In this document: in pieces, positions 32,844 to 42,454 of the stretch
Layout: each line of letters opens with the position of its first letter
Numbering within the stretch: the stretch's first letter is position 1
Origin: JALYYC01 sp963795805
GTDB taxonomy: Bacteria > Chloroflexota > Dormibacteria > CF-121
Reading direction: 5' to 3'
Length of the DNA stretch: 64,000 nucleotides
NCBI GenBank assembly: GCA_963795805.1
Contig: CAWCIV010000003.1
Span: forward strand, 192,863-256,862
The notes under the pieces: model-generated
What the model saw: only the letters and a program-made list of their open reading frames with translations
What the model was told of the DNA's origin: nothing
Databases searched by the model: none
Program-made: the position numbers and the translations under genes

Positions 32844-34757
32844 TCAGGCTGCTTTGTAGCGGCCCAGCTCGGTTTCGAGCTGCTGGATGCGGAAGAGCAG
32901 CTGGTTGATGTAGCGCTCCCGCCCCATCATCCGGGTGTTCTGCGACGCGGAAGCCTGCAGCTGTTCCTTGACGCGGTCGGCGCGGCGGACGTTCTGGATG
33001 GCCACCGCCACCTGCTCGGCAAACGCCTTGAGCTGGTCGAGGTCGGCCGGGCGGATCGGGTCCAGCGTGTCACGGTAGACATTGAGCACGCCGCTCGTCT
33101 CATCTGACGACGACTGCATATCGGCCCGGGTCAGCAACGCGCTTTCGTCGACCGGCTTCGGCGTCGCCGTCCGACCGCACAGCACCGAGACCAGCACCTT
33201 GAGTCCCGCGCGTTCGACGCTTTCCACCAGGGCCGGGGGCAGCATCTCTCGCATCGGCGACACCCAGGGTTTGCCCGTCCGCATCACGTCGGCCGCCGCG
33301 GGGGCACCCCAGGCGATGCGCTGCTCGGCGATCGTTTCCGGCAATCCGTGACTGCCGAGAATCTCGAGCTCGAGGCTCTTGGGATTCCGCACGGCGAGCA
33401 GCGCTCCGCGGCCGCCGCCGAGCTCGCGCGCGCTGGAGAGGGCAAACTCAACCACGGCCTTGATGTCATCGGCCGCCGTCAGCTCACGCGCCTTGCGAAC
33501 CAGCGTCGTGAGCCGGTCTTCGCGCTGCTTGAGGAGGTCGACGAGGCGCGCGTTGATCAGCGCGTTGGACGCATCGGTGGCAACGCGGGCCAGGTTGCGG
33601 AGATCCAGATCCGTGAAGGGGTCGCTGGCGGAGCGCGCCAGCGTGAGGACACCAAGGCCTTCGTTGTCGGCCAGCAGCGGCACGGCGATGAAGGATCGCG
33701 GCTGGTGCTTGGGGTCGGAGGCCTTGAAGCGCGCGTCCGAGCGACTGTCGCGTACGAGAACCGGCTCCCGATGGGACAACGCCCATCCGGCAATACCTTC
33801 GCCGACCTTGAAGCGAGACATCTCGCTGACCGCGATTGGGCTGTTCCGGGCCGCCTCCACCTTGAGCTCTTCCTGGACTTCGTCAACCAGGGCGAGCGTC
33901 CCGCGCTCAAACCGCACCAGTTCTGAGGCGGCATCGAGGACGCTGTCGAGGGCGCCACGCCATTCGACCGAGGACGAGAGGCGCTGCGCCGCCTTGATGG
34001 TGGCCTGGGCGGTGGTGAGCGCTTGCTCGGCTTCCGCGAGCTGCGTTCGGGCAACGTCCCAGCGCGCCACCAGGGTCTCGTTCTCGAGCTGGAGGTGGGT
34101 GTGAGCGGCCTCGAACTCCGCGACCCGCTCGAGGTCGGCCTTCTGGCGGGCGACGTCGGCGCGCAGGTCGGTGACGGACTTCCGCGCCTCGACCAGTTCG
34201 CCTTTGGTTGTCTCCTGCTCGTTGGTGAGGGAAGCGACCTCAGCGTCCCGGGCGGCCAGCGTTGCGTGGGCCGAGGCCAGTTGCGCCATCAGGCGGTCGC
34301 GCTCGGCGTTGAGATTTGACCGGCTGCGGGTTACCTCTGATAAGCGAACCGTCAAGTCCTGGCGTTCGCGGTCGAGCGTGTCGTACGCGACCTGGAGGGT
34401 GGCATGCTTCTCGACGACAGCCTCGAGGTCGCGGGTCCGGCCGGCCTTCGCGGACAATTCCGCCCGCAGGGCCGCCATCTCCTTCAGCTGGGCGGCGACG
34501 AGATCGTGCTGCCGGCCGACCTCCTGCTCCGCCTGCTCCAGCTGTTTCTGGTTGCGCTCGAGCACGCGGCCCTGCTGGCGTTGCGCTTTGAGCAGGTCGG
34601 CGAGGTCCTGCCGCAGCCGGGCTGCAACCGCACGGGCATCATCCAGCTCCGCTGGCGACGGCGAGACCGCGGCATCGGTCGGATTCGATGCCGCAACGTC
34701 TGACGAGGGGTCGGGCGACGCCTCCGGCTGCGGGGGCCGGGAGAACCAGCGAGCCAC
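32844..34757 (-). CDS. Coiled-coil protein with tandem GAF domains
   Basis: 637 aa. A disordered Pro/Ser/Asp N-terminus (~1-35) leads to a long coiled coil (~36-265), then a GAF domain (~270-420: VGEGIAGWALSHREPVLVRD, FIAVPLLADNEGLGVLTLA) and a second GAF-like domain (~440-600), ending in a short coiled coil. No kinase or output domain, so it is probably a signal-sensing scaffold. It starts 2 nt after the stop of the CpaF/TadA ATPase, which suggests a role in controlling or localising that motor. Confidence 0.8.
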   Translation of the reverse strand: MARWFSRPPQPEASPDPSSDVAASNPTDAAVSPSPAELDDARAVAARLRQDLADLLKAQRQQGRVLERNQKQLEQAEQEVGRQHDLVAAQLKEMAALRAELSAKAGRTRDLEAVVEKHATLQVAYDTLDRERQDLTVRLSEVTRSRSNLNAERDRLMAQLASAHATLAARDAEVASLTNEQETTKGELVEARKSVTDLRADVARQKADLERVAEFEAAHTHLQLENETLVARWDVARTQLAEAEQALTTAQATIKAAQRLSSSVEWRGALDSVLDAASELVRFERGTLALVDEVQEELKVEAARNSPIAVSEMSRFKVGEGIAGWALSHREPVLVRDSRSDARFKASDPKHQPRSFIAVPLLADNEGLGVLTLARSASDPFTDLDLRNLARVATDASNALINARLVDLLKQREDRLTTLVRKARELTAADDIKAVVEFALSSARELGGGRGALLAVRNPKSLELEILGSHGLPETIAEQRIAWGAPAAADVMRTGKPWVSPMREMLPPALVESVERAGLKVLVSVLCGRTATPKPVDESALLTRADMQSSSDETSGVLNVYRDTLDPIRPADLDQLKAFAEQVAVAIQNVRRADRVKEQLQASASQNTRMMGRERYINQLLFRIQQLETELGRYKAA

Positions 34758-34759
34758 CG

Positions 34760-36211
34760 CTAGTCCGCCATCGCCCGGTGGACAGTGCCGCCGTCAGCGG
34801 CCGGATTCGTCCCGTCGATGACCTGCAGGCCGGGCGCGCCGAACACGGATGTGTCGAAGTCCTCGCCGTTGGCTTTGAGGCGAGGCAGAAGCTTGGGGAT
34901 GACCCCGGTCCAGCGGAAGGCGCCGAGGACGTTGCCGTCCTGGTCGATACCGGTCTGATCGAAGACGCAGATATCCTGCAACTGGATCTGGTTGCCGCTG
35001 ATCCCGGTGATCTCGGAGATGTGGGTAATCAGGCGCCGGCCGTCTCGGAGGCGTGCCTGCTGAACGAACAGCGTGATGCCACCCACGATCTGCTCCCGGA
35101 TCGCCTGGAATGGGAGGTCGGAGCCGCCCATGATCACCATGGTTTCGATGCGGCCAACCGCGTCCCGGGGGCTGTTGGCATGCACGCTCGTCATGCTGCC
35201 GTCATGGCCGGTGTTCATCGCTTGCAACATGTCGAGCGTCTCCGCGGCGCGGCACTCTCCAACGACGATCCGGTCGGGACGCATGCGCAGCGCGTTGATC
35301 ACCAGGTCCCGGATGCTGACGAGCCCGCGGCCTTCGACGTTGGCGCTGCGAGCCTCCAGGGTGACCAGGTTTCGCTGGCGCAACTGCAGCTCGGCGGTGT
35401 CCTCGACCGTGACGACGCGTTCCGTTTCGGGAATGAAGTTCGAGAGGACGTTGAGCGTGGTCGTCTTGCCGGAGCCGGTCCCACCACTCACGACCATGCT
35501 GATTCGCGAACGCACGCACGCGCGGATGAAGTCGGCCATTTCCTTGTTCAAGGTTCCAAAACCAATCAGGTCCTGGATCTTGAGCGGAACGCGAGAAAAC
35601 TTTCGGATCGTGATGCTCGACCCCTGCACCGCCAGCGGCGGGATGACGATGTTCACGCGCGAGCCATCGCGCAACCGGGCATCGACCATCGGCGACGATT
35701 CGTCGACCCGGCGGCCGATCCGCGCGACGATTCGATCGATGACCTTGCGAAGTTGGGATTCGCTCTCGAACTCCAGCTGCGATTGCGTGATGCGGCCGCG
35801 ACGCTCGATGAAGATCGTTTTTGGACCATTGACCATGATCTCGCTGACCTCGGGGTCTGAGAGCAGGCTCTCCAGCGGACCGAGTCCGAGGACGTCATCA
35901 ATGATCAGCTCGCACAGCTCGTCGCGGTCGAACTTGGTCAGCTTGAGCTTGGTTTCCTCACAGAACTGATCGACCAGCTCGCCGATCCGCTGGAGGACGT
36001 CCTCGCGCTTGTGGTTATCGGAGTTGAACCCCATCGAGGCGATCAATTGCTCGTGGATGGTCTTCTTGATGCGCTCCACGTTCGGGATCCGGGATGCGAT
36101 GGAGGGCGCCTTGACACCCAGGGGCGGCGGGGGCGGCGCGGGCGTCCCTTCGCCGCCGTTCTCCGGCTTTTCCGGCAACCGGCCCTTGTTCAGCTTGTCG
36201 ACGAGCAACAT
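34760..36211 (-). CDS. CpaF/TadA-type pilus assembly ATPase
   Basis: 483 aa from ATG 36211 with AGGAGG 6 nt upstream. Secretion ATPase of the Tad/type II-IV superfamily: N-terminal proline-rich and helical domain, IMVNGPKTIFIERRGRI, Walker A VVSGGTGSGKTTTLNVLSNF, Asp-box VTVEDTAELQL, Walker B MRPDRIVVGECRAAET and His-box TGHDGSMTSVHANSP. It powers Tad pilus assembly, but no other tad/cpa gene (pilin, TadB/C, secretin) is in the window. Partner gene is the GAF coiled-coil protein. Confidence 0.92.
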   Translation of the reverse strand: MLLVDKLNKGRLPEKPENGGEGTPAPPPPPLGVKAPSIASRIPNVERIKKTIHEQLIASMGFNSDNHKREDVLQRIGELVDQFCEETKLKLTKFDRDELCELIIDDVLGLGPLESLLSDPEVSEIMVNGPKTIFIERRGRITQSQLEFESESQLRKVIDRIVARIGRRVDESSPMVDARLRDGSRVNIVIPPLAVQGSSITIRKFSRVPLKIQDLIGFGTLNKEMADFIRACVRSRISMVVSGGTGSGKTTTLNVLSNFIPETERVVTVEDTAELQLRQRNLVTLEARSANVEGRGLVSIRDLVINALRMRPDRIVVGECRAAETLDMLQAMNTGHDGSMTSVHANSPRDAVGRIETMVIMGGSDLPFQAIREQIVGGITLFVQQARLRDGRRLITHISEITGISGNQIQLQDICVFDQTGIDQDGNVLGAFRWTGVIPKLLPRLKANGEDFDTSVFGAPGLQVIDGTNPAADGGTVHRAMAD

Positions 36212-36287
36212 CCTGGCCTCCTGGAACTCGGGCAATGCATGACTCGCCCGGCGCATCGAGGAGCGTAGCCTGCGCCGGCCCCCTTCC

Positions 36288-36329
36288 CTATCCGCCGACC
36301 GGCCGAACTTTGGGCCAAACGGCGGATAG
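36288..36329. repeat. 10-bp inverted repeat upstream of tadA
   Basis: CTATCCGCCG (36288-36297) and CGGCGGATAG (36320-36329) are perfectly complementary, 22-nt loop with an inner GGCC/GGCC pair. It lies in the 178-bp gap between the response regulator stop and the tadA start, 77 nt upstream of tadA. It could be a terminator without U-tract or a regulator site. Nothing else recognised in this gap. Confidence 0.6.
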
Positions 36330-36389
36330 TCGGCGCAAGCCTCTCCGCAACTGAAACGTGGACCACGGGTGAAACCGGCACCCGCACGG

Positions 36390-37067
36390 TCAGCTCGCCT
36401 TGCGCTCGGGGAACTCGTCCAGCAACCCGTGCTGGGTCGCCCAGACCGCGGCCTGTGCCCGTGAGCTCAGGTTCAGCTTGCTCAGGATGTTCGAGATGTG
36501 ATGTTTGACCGTCTTGTCGGACAGGAAGAGGTCGGCCGCGATCTGCTTGTTGGTTTTTCCGTGGGCGGCGAGGCGGAGGACCCGCTTCTCTTGCTCGGAC
36601 AGGGCCGCCTTGGCCACCTCGTCGGTGCTGGCCGCCATCTTGCGGATCCGCTCCAACACCTTCCTTGTGACCTCCGGGTCGAGGAGGGAACGGCCCTCCG
36701 ATACCGAGATGACGGCGTCGATCAGGGCGCCCTTGTTGATCTCCTTCAGGAGATACCCCGAGGCGCCGGCCATGATCGACTCGTAGACCGCGTCCTCGTC
36801 GGCAAACGACGTCAGCATGATCACGCGGCTCCCCAGGTTCCGGCCCAGGATCTCCCGGCATGCCTCGATGCCGCTCCCGCCCGGCATCCGCACGTCGAGC
36901 AAGACGACGTCCGGCCGCAGCAAGGCCGCCTGGTAGACGGCGTCCTGCGGTGAGCCGGCCTCGCCGACCACGCGAATCCGTGGGTCCGACTCGAGGATGG
37001 AGCGCAGGCCGAGCCGGATCATCTCGTGATCGTCGGCGATCAGCAGGCGGACGGTTGCCTCAGTCAT
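36390..37067 (-). CDS. NarL/FixJ-family response regulator
   Basis: 225 aa. Receiver domain (~5-125) with acidic pocket DD (IADDHEMIR), phosphoacceptor Asp in VVLLDVRMPGGSG and the conserved Lys in YLLKEINKG. LuxR-type HTH at the C-terminus (LSEQEKRVLRLAAHGKTNKQ, KTVKHHISNILSKLNL). ATG overlaps the stop of the sensor kinase (ATGA), so they form a two-component pair resembling DevR/DosR-type systems. Confidence 0.92.
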   Translation of the reverse strand: MTEATVRLLIADDHEMIRLGLRSILESDPRIRVVGEAGSPQDAVYQAALLRPDVVLLDVRMPGGSGIEACREILGRNLGSRVIMLTSFADEDAVYESIMAGASGYLLKEINKGALIDAVISVSEGRSLLDPEVTRKVLERIRKMAASTDEVAKAALSEQEKRVLRLAAHGKTNKQIAADLFLSDKTVKHHISNILSKLNLSSRAQAAVWATQHGLLDEFPERKAS

Positions 37068-38773
37068 CGGCCATACGGGAAGTCCGCCTCCAGGCGTGTG
37101 CCCCGTCCGGGGGCAGCGTCGAGCTGAACTCGGGCACCGAGATCGCGCACCCGCTCCTCGATGTTGGCCAGGCCGCGGCCGCGCTCGATGCCCGGTGCCG
37201 GCCGCTCCTCCGGTGTGAACCCGGCGCCGTCGTCCTCGATGACGAGGCGAACGCTCTCGGCGCCGAATTCCAGCGTCACACTGGCGTTCTTCGCCCTGGC
37301 GTGCTTGTAGATGTTGGCGAGCGCTTCCTGGATGATGCGGAAGAGCGCGATCGAGATCTCCGGCGACAGTTCCTGCCCGGCCGACTCGCCGACCTCGGCC
37401 CTGACCGGGATGCCGGTGGCCTGCTGGAACTGGCGGCAGAGGTCGACCACCCACTGGCCGATCTCCTTTTCTTTCATGATGATCGGCCGCAGCTGGTAGA
37501 TGAAGGTGCGCATCTCGCCCAGCACGTGGTTGGTCTGCTCGATGGCGCCGGTCAGCAGGGGCGTGACCGCGCTGGGGTCGGAAACCAGCAGGTCGCGCGC
37601 GTGCTCGAGCCGAAGCCCGAGCGCGTAGACGTACTGAACCAGCCCGTCATGCATGTCGCGAGCGATGCGGTTGCGCTCGGCGACGATCGCCATTTCGTTT
37701 TGCTGCTCCTGGACCCGGCTCTGGAGCCGTAACCGCTCGATGCCGAGCGCGACCTGGCGGCCAATCTCGTCGAGGAGTTCCAACTCGGCGGGGGTCAACC
37801 GTTCGGCATTGCCATAGCCGAGCAACAGCCCCGCCACCAGGCGGTTCTGCCAGCGGATCGGGACGCCGGCGACCGCCGAAACCTCCGCGCCGGACCACCA
37901 GGTCTCGAGGCCGGCCCGCTGGGCCGCGGTGGCGACGACCGGGGCCGAAGCCTCCTGCAGCGCCAGCAGCAGGCTGACATCCGCTAGCGGGCGACCGGGG
38001 AGCGTCTCGAGCGCGGCGCCGGCTGGGGACGCGGCATCAAAGGCCGCCTCGATGGTTCGGCCCTCTTCGTCGGGCAGGATGATGGCGGCGGCGGTGGCAC
38101 GCATGGTGAAGGCCACCTCTTTAACGGCGGTTTGGAGCAATTCCGGCAGCGCGAGCGCCTCGCTGCATGCTTGCGCGGTGACCAGGAGGGCTTCAGCGCG
38201 CCGCCTCGAGCCTCGCTCGGTCTCGTACAGGCGGGCGTGGTCGATGGCCACCGCCGCCTGGCTGGCAATCGCCTCCACCAGTCGCTGGTGCTCAGGGCCA
38301 AACGGCTCGGCCGCATCGCGGACAAGGACCAGCGCGCCCAACAGCGTGTCCTGGGCGCGAAGCGGCGCGGCCAGCACCGTCTTCGCGCGTCGCTCAGGAC
38401 CGGTGGTCTTGTAGCGAGCGTCTTTCGTCGAATCCGGGATCAGGGCCGTCTTGCCGTGCCGGACGACCCACCCGACGACCCCTTCCCCGACCTGGAAGGT
38501 CTTGACCTCAGCCAGGGAGACCGGGACGCCGAGCGCGGCCTTGACATGAAGCTCGGTTCGGGAGTCATCCAGGAGGAAGATCGTGGCGGCGTCAAAGGCG
38601 ACCAACTCGTTCATCCGCTCGAGGATTTCCTTGAGCGTCCGATCCAGGTCGAGCGACGTGCTGAGCGCGGCACTGACCTGGGTCAGCAGGCGGTAGGAGG
38701 GTGCCGGCGTCAGCGTCCCCCCGGACAGCACGCGCAGACGGCCCGCGTCAAGCTTGCGAGCCCGCTCGGTCAC
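37064..38773 (-). CDS. GAF-GAF histidine kinase (NarL-type, HisKA_3)
   Basis: 569 aa, cytoplasmic. Two GAF domains (~40-185 and ~200-350), then HisKA_3 with the phosphoacceptor His in NRIARDMHDGLVQYVYALGL, and HATPase: EALANIYKHARAK (N box), EDDGAGFTP (G1) and GRGLANIEERV (G2). Architecture is like DevS/DosT; heme ligation cannot be judged. GTG start with TAGACT 6 nt upstream. Phosphorylates the regulator at 36390-37067. Confidence 0.92.
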   Translation of the reverse strand: MTERARKLDAGRLRVLSGGTLTPAPSYRLLTQVSAALSTSLDLDRTLKEILERMNELVAFDAATIFLLDDSRTELHVKAALGVPVSLAEVKTFQVGEGVVGWVVRHGKTALIPDSTKDARYKTTGPERRAKTVLAAPLRAQDTLLGALVLVRDAAEPFGPEHQRLVEAIASQAAVAIDHARLYETERGSRRRAEALLVTAQACSEALALPELLQTAVKEVAFTMRATAAAIILPDEEGRTIEAAFDAASPAGAALETLPGRPLADVSLLLALQEASAPVVATAAQRAGLETWWSGAEVSAVAGVPIRWQNRLVAGLLLGYGNAERLTPAELELLDEIGRQVALGIERLRLQSRVQEQQNEMAIVAERNRIARDMHDGLVQYVYALGLRLEHARDLLVSDPSAVTPLLTGAIEQTNHVLGEMRTFIYQLRPIIMKEKEIGQWVVDLCRQFQQATGIPVRAEVGESAGQELSPEISIALFRIIQEALANIYKHARAKNASVTLEFGAESVRLVIEDDGAGFTPEERPAPGIERGRGLANIEERVRDLGARVQLDAAPGRGTRLEADFPYGR

Positions 38774-38779
38774 TGCGTG

Positions 38780-38785
38780 AGTCTA
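38780..38785 (-). promoter_or_regulatory. -10 element TAGACT, leaderless type, before the kinase gene
   Basis: Minus strand TAGACT then 6 nt then GTG 38773. Same arrangement as before 16117 and 30598. Confidence 0.5.
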
Positions 38786-38882
38786 GGTGCGGTCCCTCTG
38801 GCCGGCGCCTACGAGCAGGTGACGATTTTGTGACGCACCGGCGTTAATGACTTCTTAGGACGCCCCGGTACACTGGCTCATC

Positions 38883-40769
38883 GTGAGGCGGCGCGTTGCG
38901 GTCCTCGTTCTCGCTGCCCTCCTGGTGGCGTGCGACCCAGGCGTCCCCAAGCCAACCGGCACGAACCCGGACGCGGCGCTCGACCTCATGTTCCACAACA
39001 AGTACGCCCAAGCGTCGGCCCAGCTCCAGAATTCGCTCAAGACCCACCCCCATGATGCGCGACTGCTGGCCGACTACGCGCTCGTCCTGAACTACCAGAC
39101 GAAGCAGCCGCAAGCCCTCGACCAGGCGCTGGCCGCGCAGAAGCAGGCCCCGAACGATGGATACGTGGAGACCATCCTCACCCGGGTGCAGGACTGGAAC
39201 AACAACCTGACGGCCGCGACGACCGCCGGAGCGGCGGCGATCAAGGCGTCCCCCAACTCCGCGCTCGCGCATGCCTTTTACGGCGAGGCCCTGGCGGACG
39301 TCGGCAAATATCCGGAGGCGCTGGCCCAGCTGCAAAAAGGCGCCGACCTCGCCAAGCGCGGAACCGACTATGACCGCGCCGAGGTTGAGCGCAACCTGGC
39401 CAACTACTACCGCGACAAGAAGGACTACCCGCAGTCACTCATCCACCTCAAGCTCGCCCAGGGCGATCAGCCCGGTTGGGTGGAGCGTTTCCTCGAGCTG
39501 GCCCGCTTCTCGATCGCGCGCCAGGATCTCCCGTCGGCGACCGGGTACCTGCAACGGGCCGCCAGCCTGTCGCCTGACGATGCCGGCCTTCGCGAACAGC
39601 TGGGCGACGTGGCCCTCTTTGCCCAGGACTACGCCGTGGCCAAAACGGCGTATCGAGCGGCGCTCCAGCTGCAGCCGCGCAATGCGCTGGACCTGAAGAT
39701 TCTCGGACAGATTGCGGTCGCGCTCGATCACGATCCGACGAGTGCGGCGGCCGACGAGCGAGCCGCCCTGGCGGCCCAACCGACTGACCAGGAAGCGGGT
39801 GCCTACCTCGTTGCGGTCCTTCGCTACCTGTCGAAGAACGAGACGGCCGCGCTGGATGCCGCCCAGCACCTGGTGGCGCCCGCCGCGAGCCCGGCTCCAG
39901 CCACCACCTCCGTGGACCTCGATAAGGCGGCCGCCAACCGCGAGGCGGTCGCGCTCGCGACGGTGAACCGATATCGGAGTCTGGCCGGCCTTCCTCCAGT
40001 GGGCAGCTCGCCCATCATTCACCAATCCGCCCTGGCTCATGCGTACTACACCTTCTTCAATGCCGCGAGCCCGAGCATCCGCGACCTGGGAATCCACAAG
40101 GAGCAGTCGGACGGCCAGGGCTATGTCGGCGACAACGTCCTCACGCGCGCGCAGCACTTCGGCTATCCAACGCGGTCGATGGCCGAGGTGATCACCCATC
40201 GCAGCGACCCGGCGGGAGCCGTCTCCGATTGGATCGACTCCGTCTACCACCGCTTCCCGATTCTTCGCGCCGACCTGCTCGAATTGGGCTACGGCGACGC
40301 CTACCTTGGCCCGCTGACGGCCCAGGTGATGGACATGTCCTATCGCGAGACCTCGACCGGCCAGGTGGTCCTCTATCCGGCGCCGAACCAGACCAATGTC
40401 CCGGTCGCCTTCAACGGCAATGAAATCCCCGATCCGGCACCCAACGCCGCCTACCCGATCGGCTATCCAGTGACCGCCACCTTTGATCGGAACGCCAGGG
40501 TCAAGATCAACAGCTTCCAGTTCCGCGGGCCATCGGGCGGTGACATCGCCGGGGTATCCCTGATGCCCGGCGATCCGGCCACCACCACCACGGAAAACTC
40601 CTTTGCCTACCTGGCCAGCACCCCACTCCAGCCGGGGACGACCTACACGATGTCGATCACCGGCACCATCAACGGGGTCCCCTTCAGCCGGAGCTGGAAG
40701 TTCACGACGCAGCTCGGCGCCAGCCCGACGCCGCAGGTCCAGCAGGCCGCATCCGAACTCAACAAGTAG
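38883..40769 (+). CDS. Lipoprotein with TPR repeats and CAP-like domain
   Basis: 628 aa. Signal peptide with lipobox LLVACDPG (Cys ~17). Residues ~30-330 are TPR-like repeats (AHAFYGEALADVGKYPEALA; DVALFAQDYAVAKTAYRAAL). A CAP/SCP domain follows (~350-500: ALATVNRYRSLAGLPPVGSS ... YVGDNVLTRAQHFGYPTRSM), then an Ig-like Big_5-type domain (~515-615: YPVTATFDRNARVKINSFQF). An extracellular, lipid-anchored protein of unknown activity. GTG start with TACACT 8 nt upstream. The intergenic promoter is shared with the divergent kinase. Confidence 0.8.
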   Translation: MRRRVAVLVLAALLVACDPGVPKPTGTNPDAALDLMFHNKYAQASAQLQNSLKTHPHDARLLADYALVLNYQTKQPQALDQALAAQKQAPNDGYVETILTRVQDWNNNLTAATTAGAAAIKASPNSALAHAFYGEALADVGKYPEALAQLQKGADLAKRGTDYDRAEVERNLANYYRDKKDYPQSLIHLKLAQGDQPGWVERFLELARFSIARQDLPSATGYLQRAASLSPDDAGLREQLGDVALFAQDYAVAKTAYRAALQLQPRNALDLKILGQIAVALDHDPTSAAADERAALAAQPTDQEAGAYLVAVLRYLSKNETAALDAAQHLVAPAASPAPATTSVDLDKAAANREAVALATVNRYRSLAGLPPVGSSPIIHQSALAHAYYTFFNAASPSIRDLGIHKEQSDGQGYVGDNVLTRAQHFGYPTRSMAEVITHRSDPAGAVSDWIDSVYHRFPILRADLLELGYGDAYLGPLTAQVMDMSYRETSTGQVVLYPAPNQTNVPVAFNGNEIPDPAPNAAYPIGYPVTATFDRNARVKINSFQFRGPSGGDIAGVSLMPGDPATTTTENSFAYLASTPLQPGTTYTMSITGTINGVPFSRSWKFTTQLGASPTPQVQQAASELNK

Positions 40770-40836
40770 GCCTCGACCCGAAGGCGAGCGACCGGGGTTG
40801 CTGCACAACGAGTGTCACAATTTGACGGAGCGATCC

Positions 40837-40842
40837 TATAAT
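40837..40842 (+). promoter_or_regulatory. TATAAT -10 element, leaderless type
   Basis: Perfect TATAAT ending 6 nt before GTG 40849. A TTGACG lies only 9 nt upstream, too close to be its -35. Confidence 0.55.
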
Positions 40843-40848
40843 TTCCCG

Positions 40849-42444
40849 GTGATCGGGCGCGACGCCGAGGGCGTCATGAACCCTGGCAAAATCGGGGCCC
40901 TCTTCTCTTACATCAGCGATGCCGTCGCGGTGCTCGACGGCAGCTGGCGGATCCGCCGCTGGAACCCCGCGGGCGAGCGATCATTCGGGTACGCCGAGGA
41001 CCGGTTGGTCGGGCAGCCCTTCGCCAGCCTGTTCGCGGACGCCGATGCCTTCGCACGGACCCGTGCCGAGCTCGAGGAGGTCGAGCAGGCCGCGGGCGCG
41101 GTCCGCTCCCAGCTCGGCCGGGTGATCCCGGTGCGCTGCCGAACGATCCCCCTTGACGGCGACGGTGGGCTCGCCGATTGGCGCGCGATCCTCATCCAGG
41201 AGCAGCCCAACCCGCAACTCGACGAGACCGGGCAAGCGCTGATCCGTCAGCTCCATCAACTCGCGGAGACGACGGCGGCGATCGTCGCCGAGGCCGACGT
41301 GCTCGCGGTGGCGCAGTCCTTGACCGACCTCGCCAAGGTGCTGGTCGCGGCGGACTTCTCGGCGCTGGTCCTGGTCGAGCCAGATCGGGAGACCTTTCGG
41401 GCGACCGGCTTCACCTACAACGCCCCACGCGAGCTCTTTCCGCTCGACCGCACCCATCCGGACCTGGTCGGCATCCTCGCCAGGCCGCTGCAGACGCGAT
41501 CGATCGTCCGGATTGCCGACGTACGCCAATTTCCCGGGGCCGTCGGGATTCCGGTCCACCATCCTCCCGTCGAGGCGTTCCTGGGCGTCCCACTCTTCAG
41601 CAAAGGGAATGTTGTCGGCGAGCTGCTCGTCGCCAACCGGGTGGATCGACCCGCCTTCACGGACCTCGAGGAGGCGCTGCTGGCGCAGCTGGGGACGATC
41701 GCCGGGGCTCTCCTCGAGAATGCCCGCCTACGGCTTGAGGCCGGCGAACACGCCGCCGAGATGGATCAGATCAACACGCGTCGGCGCGCGGCGATGGCCT
41801 CGATCGCCCACGATCTGCGGACGCCGGTCGCGGCGGTTCGCGGTTTCGCCGAGCTGGCTGCCGACCCGCGCCTTCCCGAAGCGAAGCGGCTGACGATTTT
41901 GCGGCGATTGGAAACGCAAGCCCAGCTGCTCATCCGGCTGATCGACGACCTCAGTACGGCGGCGCGAATCGACATGGCAAATTTCGCCGTCCAGGTAGAA
42001 CCGGTTGATGTCGCTCAGCTCCTCGAGGAGGTCCAGTCGGAATACCGGCTTCGCTTCAGCAAGCGCCGCTTCGACGCCACGGGGGCCGGGCCGGCGCTGG
42101 CGCTGGCGGACCGACAACGCCTGCGCCAGGTCCTGACCAACCTGATCGATAACGCCATCAAGTACTCGAGCGACACTGCGGCGGTGAGCAGCCAGATCGA
42201 TGTCACGGCCGACGAGGTCCTCGTCACCGTCGTGGACCACGGCAACGGGATCCCGGCGGGCGACCTTCCGCGCATCTTCGATCCCTTCTACCGCAGTCAG
42301 TCCGCCGGATCGGTGACGGGCATGGGGCTCGGGCTCACCATCGTGCGCGGGCTGATGCGGGCCATGGGCGGTGAGGTGACCGTGCCCAGCACGGACAGCA
42401 GCGGGTCGCGCTTCCGCCTCTGCCTGAGGCGGGTCCGGGCCTGA
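40849..42444 (+). CDS. PAS-GAF sensor histidine kinase
   Basis: 531 aa from GTG 40849, chosen because a perfect TATAAT ends 6 nt upstream; ATG 40876 is the alternative. PAS domain (~10-115: AVLDGSWRIRRWNPAGERSF), GAF domain (~150-290), HisKA with phosphoacceptor in MASIAHDLRTPVAAVRGFAE and HATPase: TNLIDNAIKYS (N), VDHGNGIP (G1), FDPFYRSQ (F) and GMGLGLTIVRGL (G2). No TM segment. No response regulator is adjacent, so it is an orphan kinase. Confidence 0.9.
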   Translation: MIGRDAEGVMNPGKIGALFSYISDAVAVLDGSWRIRRWNPAGERSFGYAEDRLVGQPFASLFADADAFARTRAELEEVEQAAGAVRSQLGRVIPVRCRTIPLDGDGGLADWRAILIQEQPNPQLDETGQALIRQLHQLAETTAAIVAEADVLAVAQSLTDLAKVLVAADFSALVLVEPDRETFRATGFTYNAPRELFPLDRTHPDLVGILARPLQTRSIVRIADVRQFPGAVGIPVHHPPVEAFLGVPLFSKGNVVGELLVANRVDRPAFTDLEEALLAQLGTIAGALLENARLRLEAGEHAAEMDQINTRRRAAMASIAHDLRTPVAAVRGFAELAADPRLPEAKRLTILRRLETQAQLLIRLIDDLSTAARIDMANFAVQVEPVDVAQLLEEVQSEYRLRFSKRRFDATGAGPALALADRQRLRQVLTNLIDNAIKYSSDTAAVSSQIDVTADEVLVTVVDHGNGIPAGDLPRIFDPFYRSQSAGSVTGMGLGLTIVRGLMRAMGGEVTVPSTDSSGSRFRLCLRRVRA

Positions 42445-42454
42445 CCGGTTCCGG

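Noticed and set aside
40822..40842. TTGACG as the -35 partner of TATAAT before the kinase
   Set aside because: Spacing is only 9 nt, too short for a sigma70-type promoter.
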